Below are positions 61,441 through 64,000 of a stretch of DNA of 64,000 nucleotides, one piece after another; the stretch's first letter is position 1; every line of letters starts with the position of its first letter. Source of the stretch: CAYMPH01 sp964529415 (lineage in GTDB: Bacteria; Spirochaetota; UBA4802; UBA5550); the NCBI GenBank assembly GCA_964529415.1, contig CAZGWD010000004.1:1-64000 (forward strand), written 5' to 3'. The notes under the pieces were generated by a model. The model was not told the origin of the DNA, did no database searches, and worked only from the letters and a program-made list of their open reading frames with translations. The position numbers were made by a program, and so were the translations under genes.

Positions 61441-62142
61441 TCACTTCTTACTCGCCTTTTCCATTGCTTCAACAACCGGCAGCAGCTGAGCAAGCATATA
61501 TGTAACCTGCTTTCCAGTCACAGAATACAATCTTGTCTTCATGGTTGAGCTTCCCAGCCAGAGGGAGCAGCATATATCCCGCCCGATAATCAGGTCTTTA
61601 ACAATGTTTTTATTTTTATCAATAAAGGCTTTAAGCATACTCTTTAATTCAGGGTTTTGAACAATGTTCTTTCCGCTGTCTTCCAGAAGCAGTCTCTCCT
61701 GAAAATATCTATCGAGTTGTGCATCTTCAAAACTAAACCATGGCAATCCGCTTTCAGCAACCGGATAATCTGGAATGAATTTAATAATGATTTTTTTTAA
61801 AAAATGAAAAAGAGTGTTAATATGGAATACTTTTCTTGAAATACCTGTATGAATGGCGGAAAAGTGCGGATCGTATTTTGATTGTATGCATATGGATGCC
61901 CGGTAATGATTTGGTTCGATCCGTATGCTGTGATTATTCCAGGACCCTTTGTAAATACCGAATTCATCTCCTTTACTGTGTTTCAATTTTAATTCTTTAG
62001 CCAGGACCGGCAGTTCTTTCTTTGCCCTGTTCATATTGATCTCATCTCTTACCAGTTCTTCCCAGATCGACTCCAGCATTAATTTCCAGAATATCACAAT
62101 TATAATTGATACAATTGCCAACTTGTATAATAGCTCTTCCAT
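61441..62142 (-). CDS. Membrane-anchored protein of unknown function
   Basis: A 233-residue protein with one N-terminal helix (about 5-24) and a soluble body. The segment GDEFGIYKGSWNNHSIRIEP looks like a beta-hairpin; later parts are helical. I do not recognise a family. It is about 70 bp downstream of the zinc-ribbon/propeller gene on the same strand and may be in the same unit. Confidence 0.65.
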   Translation of the reverse strand: MEELLYKLAIVSIIIVIFWKLMLESIWEELVRDEINMNRAKKELPVLAKELKLKHSKGDEFGIYKGSWNNHSIRIEPNHYRASICIQSKYDPHFSAIHTGISRKVFHINTLFHFLKKIIIKFIPDYPVAESGLPWFSFEDAQLDRYFQERLLLEDSGKNIVQNPELKSMLKAFIDKNKNIVKDLIIGRDICCSLWLGSSTMKTRLYSVTGKQVTYMLAQLLPVVEAMEKASKK

Positions 62143-62211
62143 TTTAATTGCTCCGATGATTAAAAATCATTCATCTATATTTTTTATATAACAATTCCAT
62201 AAAGAGAAAGA

Positions 62212-63840
62212 TTACGAATTCAACGCTTCAGCAAGTTCTTCTGCGCGTGCCTCGTCTTCAGTCTCTGTGAACAGGCTCCGCCATACAAGTTTCCCGTCTT
62301 TGTCGAGAATCCGGAAGTTGGAGAAGTCATAATCGCAAAGATGAATATCCCCGTTTTCTGAAACAGACATCCGCTCCATATCTGTTCCAAGAGAATAATT
62401 ATTCTTCAGCGCATGAGGACCGGCAAGTGTCTGGAATGAGCCGTCAGGTTTAATTCTTCCTACATGGGAAAAATTAAAATCATTAATGGTTTTTTTATGG
62501 TCAAACAGTATATATATACTTCCGTCTCCGGAAATTTCACAATCCTGTATCTTTTCCACATCTATGCAATCCGGCTTAACAATCCCCTGCAGTTTTCCAT
62601 CTATATCAAAACATGCAAAACGTCCTGTCTCTCGTTCTATTAAATACAGTTTGCCATTCGGCCCTCCTGCAATCCATGCTCCTTCCGGAGGCTTACCGAG
62701 CTTGTCTGGAAGATCATCCCATTCAATAAATTTTCCGGGTAATTTTTCGTCATCCATACCGGGCCAGAGAGGCAGCCTTTTACCTGATAAATCAAAACGA
62801 CGAAAAGCATTTTTATCATCTTCCCAGCAGCGGTAGACGATCAATGATCCATCGGACATGGCTGCAATGCCCTCATGGTCGCGGGCAGAGATCAAGCCTG
62901 GATCATTTTCTTTGTTATTTATTGTGACAGTTAAAGCGCCGGTCTCAGCATTAAAGGCCAGCACATTATCATCTTCACAATCAAGAATCCATAAAAGCCT
63001 ATCCTTTATTGAGTAAAGCAGTCGTGAGTGATCACCTGCATTTATATTTCTGTTTATCCAGCTTAATGCTCCCTTCCTGTCAGCTCGTCCTATGCTGATT
63101 TCCGAGTCCTCCTTCCACATTAACGCAGTATCACCGCCGGGGAGCGAGGCCAGATCAATGAAATCGTCTATTTCACCTGGAAGAAGTTCAGCTTCCTTAT
63201 CCATGTTTATAATGATATACCATTGATGTACAGTAACAGCAGGATGAAGCCTCTGCCAGATATCATCAGGTACGAGAAGATCTGCAGAGCAGTGAATACA
63301 TTTGACCGATCGGCTTGATCCATCAATCGGCAGCGGCCCTCCGCATTGATAACACTTTATGCTGATTCCTTCAGTTGATCCGGTGAATGTTCCTTCAGCG
63401 TCAGGAGCTGATTCACCGATAAGTAAAACTGCAAATGGAGTGATTTTTTTAAACCAGGCCGGCGGTACACGTACGCTTGATATTGTTCCGCATTCGGAAC
63501 AGGAGAACCTTGTTTCTCCATTCGATGCAAGATCAAAAAGACTTTCCATTGAAATTTCTGCATCGCAGCCTTTGCATTTTGGCTGTATATTCCCGTAATT
63601 GAGGCTGTATTTTCCAAGACTTGCTGTACTTCCTGTTGCAGAAGTAGAAGTTCCGGGTTTCATTTTAGAAGCCCCGCCAATTTTCTTTGCAATAAAAAAT
63701 TCCCAGAATTCCTCAGGTGCCGGCATCTCATTCCAGCATGATGCACATAAAATTTTATCTGATAACTGATTAACCGGAAGCGGATTTTTGCAAAAAAAAC
63801 ATTCGGAAGTAAATGTTAGAGCGACGCTTGCTGCTGTCAT
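62212..63840 (-). CDS. Zinc-ribbon and beta-propeller protein
   Basis: A 542-residue protein without signal peptide. Residues 1-195 hold three or more zinc ribbons: CFFCKNPL...CASC, CKGCDAEI...CSEC, and CYQCGGPL...CIHC. A Ser/Thr-rich linker (60-75) lies between the first two. Residues about 235-540 form a six-bladed-type propeller with strands such as LLWILDCEDDNVLAF and GSIYILFD, like NHL or WD-type domains. Start ATG is followed by MTAASVALTF. The two parts suggest a scaffold or binding protein; no enzymatic residues are seen. Confidence 0.75.
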   Translation of the reverse strand: MTAASVALTFTSECFFCKNPLPVNQLSDKILCASCWNEMPAPEEFWEFFIAKKIGGASKMKPGTSTSATGSTASLGKYSLNYGNIQPKCKGCDAEISMESLFDLASNGETRFSCSECGTISSVRVPPAWFKKITPFAVLLIGESAPDAEGTFTGSTEGISIKCYQCGGPLPIDGSSRSVKCIHCSADLLVPDDIWQRLHPAVTVHQWYIIINMDKEAELLPGEIDDFIDLASLPGGDTALMWKEDSEISIGRADRKGALSWINRNINAGDHSRLLYSIKDRLLWILDCEDDNVLAFNAETGALTVTINNKENDPGLISARDHEGIAAMSDGSLIVYRCWEDDKNAFRRFDLSGKRLPLWPGMDDEKLPGKFIEWDDLPDKLGKPPEGAWIAGGPNGKLYLIERETGRFACFDIDGKLQGIVKPDCIDVEKIQDCEISGDGSIYILFDHKKTINDFNFSHVGRIKPDGSFQTLAGPHALKNNYSLGTDMERMSVSENGDIHLCDYDFSNFRILDKDGKLVWRSLFTETEDEARAEELAEALNS

Positions 63841-63913
63841 AAGTTTTCTCCAGGTTTAGGTTTAATAACAGAAAGCTATAATCATAATGTTTTAAAAACC
63901 ATAACAGGGAAGT

Positions 63914-64000
63914 CTATCGGATAAAAGCCTTGCCGCTTTTAAGTAAAACCCCTATTTTATTTCCATCAAGGGTTTTTACTATTCTGTTTTCAACAATTAC
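63914..64000 (-). CDS. C-terminal fragment of an unrecognised protein (cut by window edge)
   Basis: The last 28 codons of a minus-strand gene end at a TAG at 63914-63916. The fragment reads VIVENRIVKTLDGNKIGVL, then KSGKAFIR. It is too short to identify. It lies about 75 bp upstream of the zinc-ribbon gene on the same strand. Confidence 0.5.
   Translation of the reverse strand, partial: VIVENRIVKTLDGNKIGVLLKSGKAFIR

Overview
The window is AT-rich DNA from a diderm bacterium. It carries lipoproteins with lipoboxes, outer-membrane beta-barrels, LPS-type acyltransferase domains and periplasmic enzymes. Gene content fits a free-living Spirochaetota-like organism: a class III adenylate cyclase in an operon with a FecR/Fn3 protein, ComFB, a membrane AraC regulator, a UbiA/UbiD quinone pair, and a YhaO/YhaN-type Mre11-Rad50 pair. 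That taxonomic guess is an inference from gene content; no rRNA, tRNA or other marker is present. I saw no prophage or CRISPR array.

Layout. 1-4.6 kb: the tail of an unknown gene, two tandem ELWxxDGT-repeat lipoproteins, and an intergenic stretch full of inverted repeats. 4.6-10.8 kb: a minus-strand operon of a transmembrane adenylate cyclase, a FecR/Fn3 protein and a duplicated beta-barrel protein. 11-17.5 kb: an acyltransferase/hydrolase fusion, a HicAB toxin-antitoxin pair, a 7TM-like AraC regulator, and a lipoprotein lipase broken by a 13-bp tandem duplication. 17.8-23 kb: coiled-coil protein, ComFB, Lon, ParB, ParA. 23.3-36.1 kb: a DUF456 membrane protein, a Cache sensor ending in a Cys-rich module, a two-gene PEP-synthase/RPH-like phosphotransferase, a cation efflux pump, a thioesterase, a 5'-nucleotidase, UbiA and UbiD. 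36.2-42.9 kb: an Mre11-like/Rad50-like/TPR operon, a decayed IS3 orfA, and an HD-GYP protein with an unknown partner. 43.2-48.9 kb: one 1901-residue FAAL-ACP-KS-DH-ACP-ECH megasynthase. 49-54 kb: SDR, an interrupted small membrane protein, an EthD-domain protein and a metallo-beta-lactamase protein with two cyclic-nucleotide-binding folds.

The most interesting locus is 54.3-59.3 kb. One minus-strand operon encodes a MarR-like regulator, an ArsM-like methyltransferase, a 31-residue Cys-rich peptide (56935-57030), a radical SAM/SPASM enzyme and a thioredoxin-thioredoxin reductase fusion. The peptide has a strong ribosome binding site and is followed by an 18-bp hairpin that precedes the maturase gene. 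A divergent operon encodes a small membrane Fe-S protein and a translationally coupled 54-residue Cys-rich protein, facing a 49-residue Cys-rich gene with a near-consensus promoter. Two 20-bp boxes of the form ATTTTA-N8-TAAAAT sit in the divergent promoter region. This looks like an unreported RiPP-type or thiol/metalloid-handling system. The parts are read from sequence; the pathway is inference.

A second theme is nucleotide signalling. The adenylate cyclase makes cAMP, and the MBL protein has one CNB fold with an intact phosphate-binding motif. An HD-GYP protein and ComFB add a possible cyclic-dinucleotide layer.
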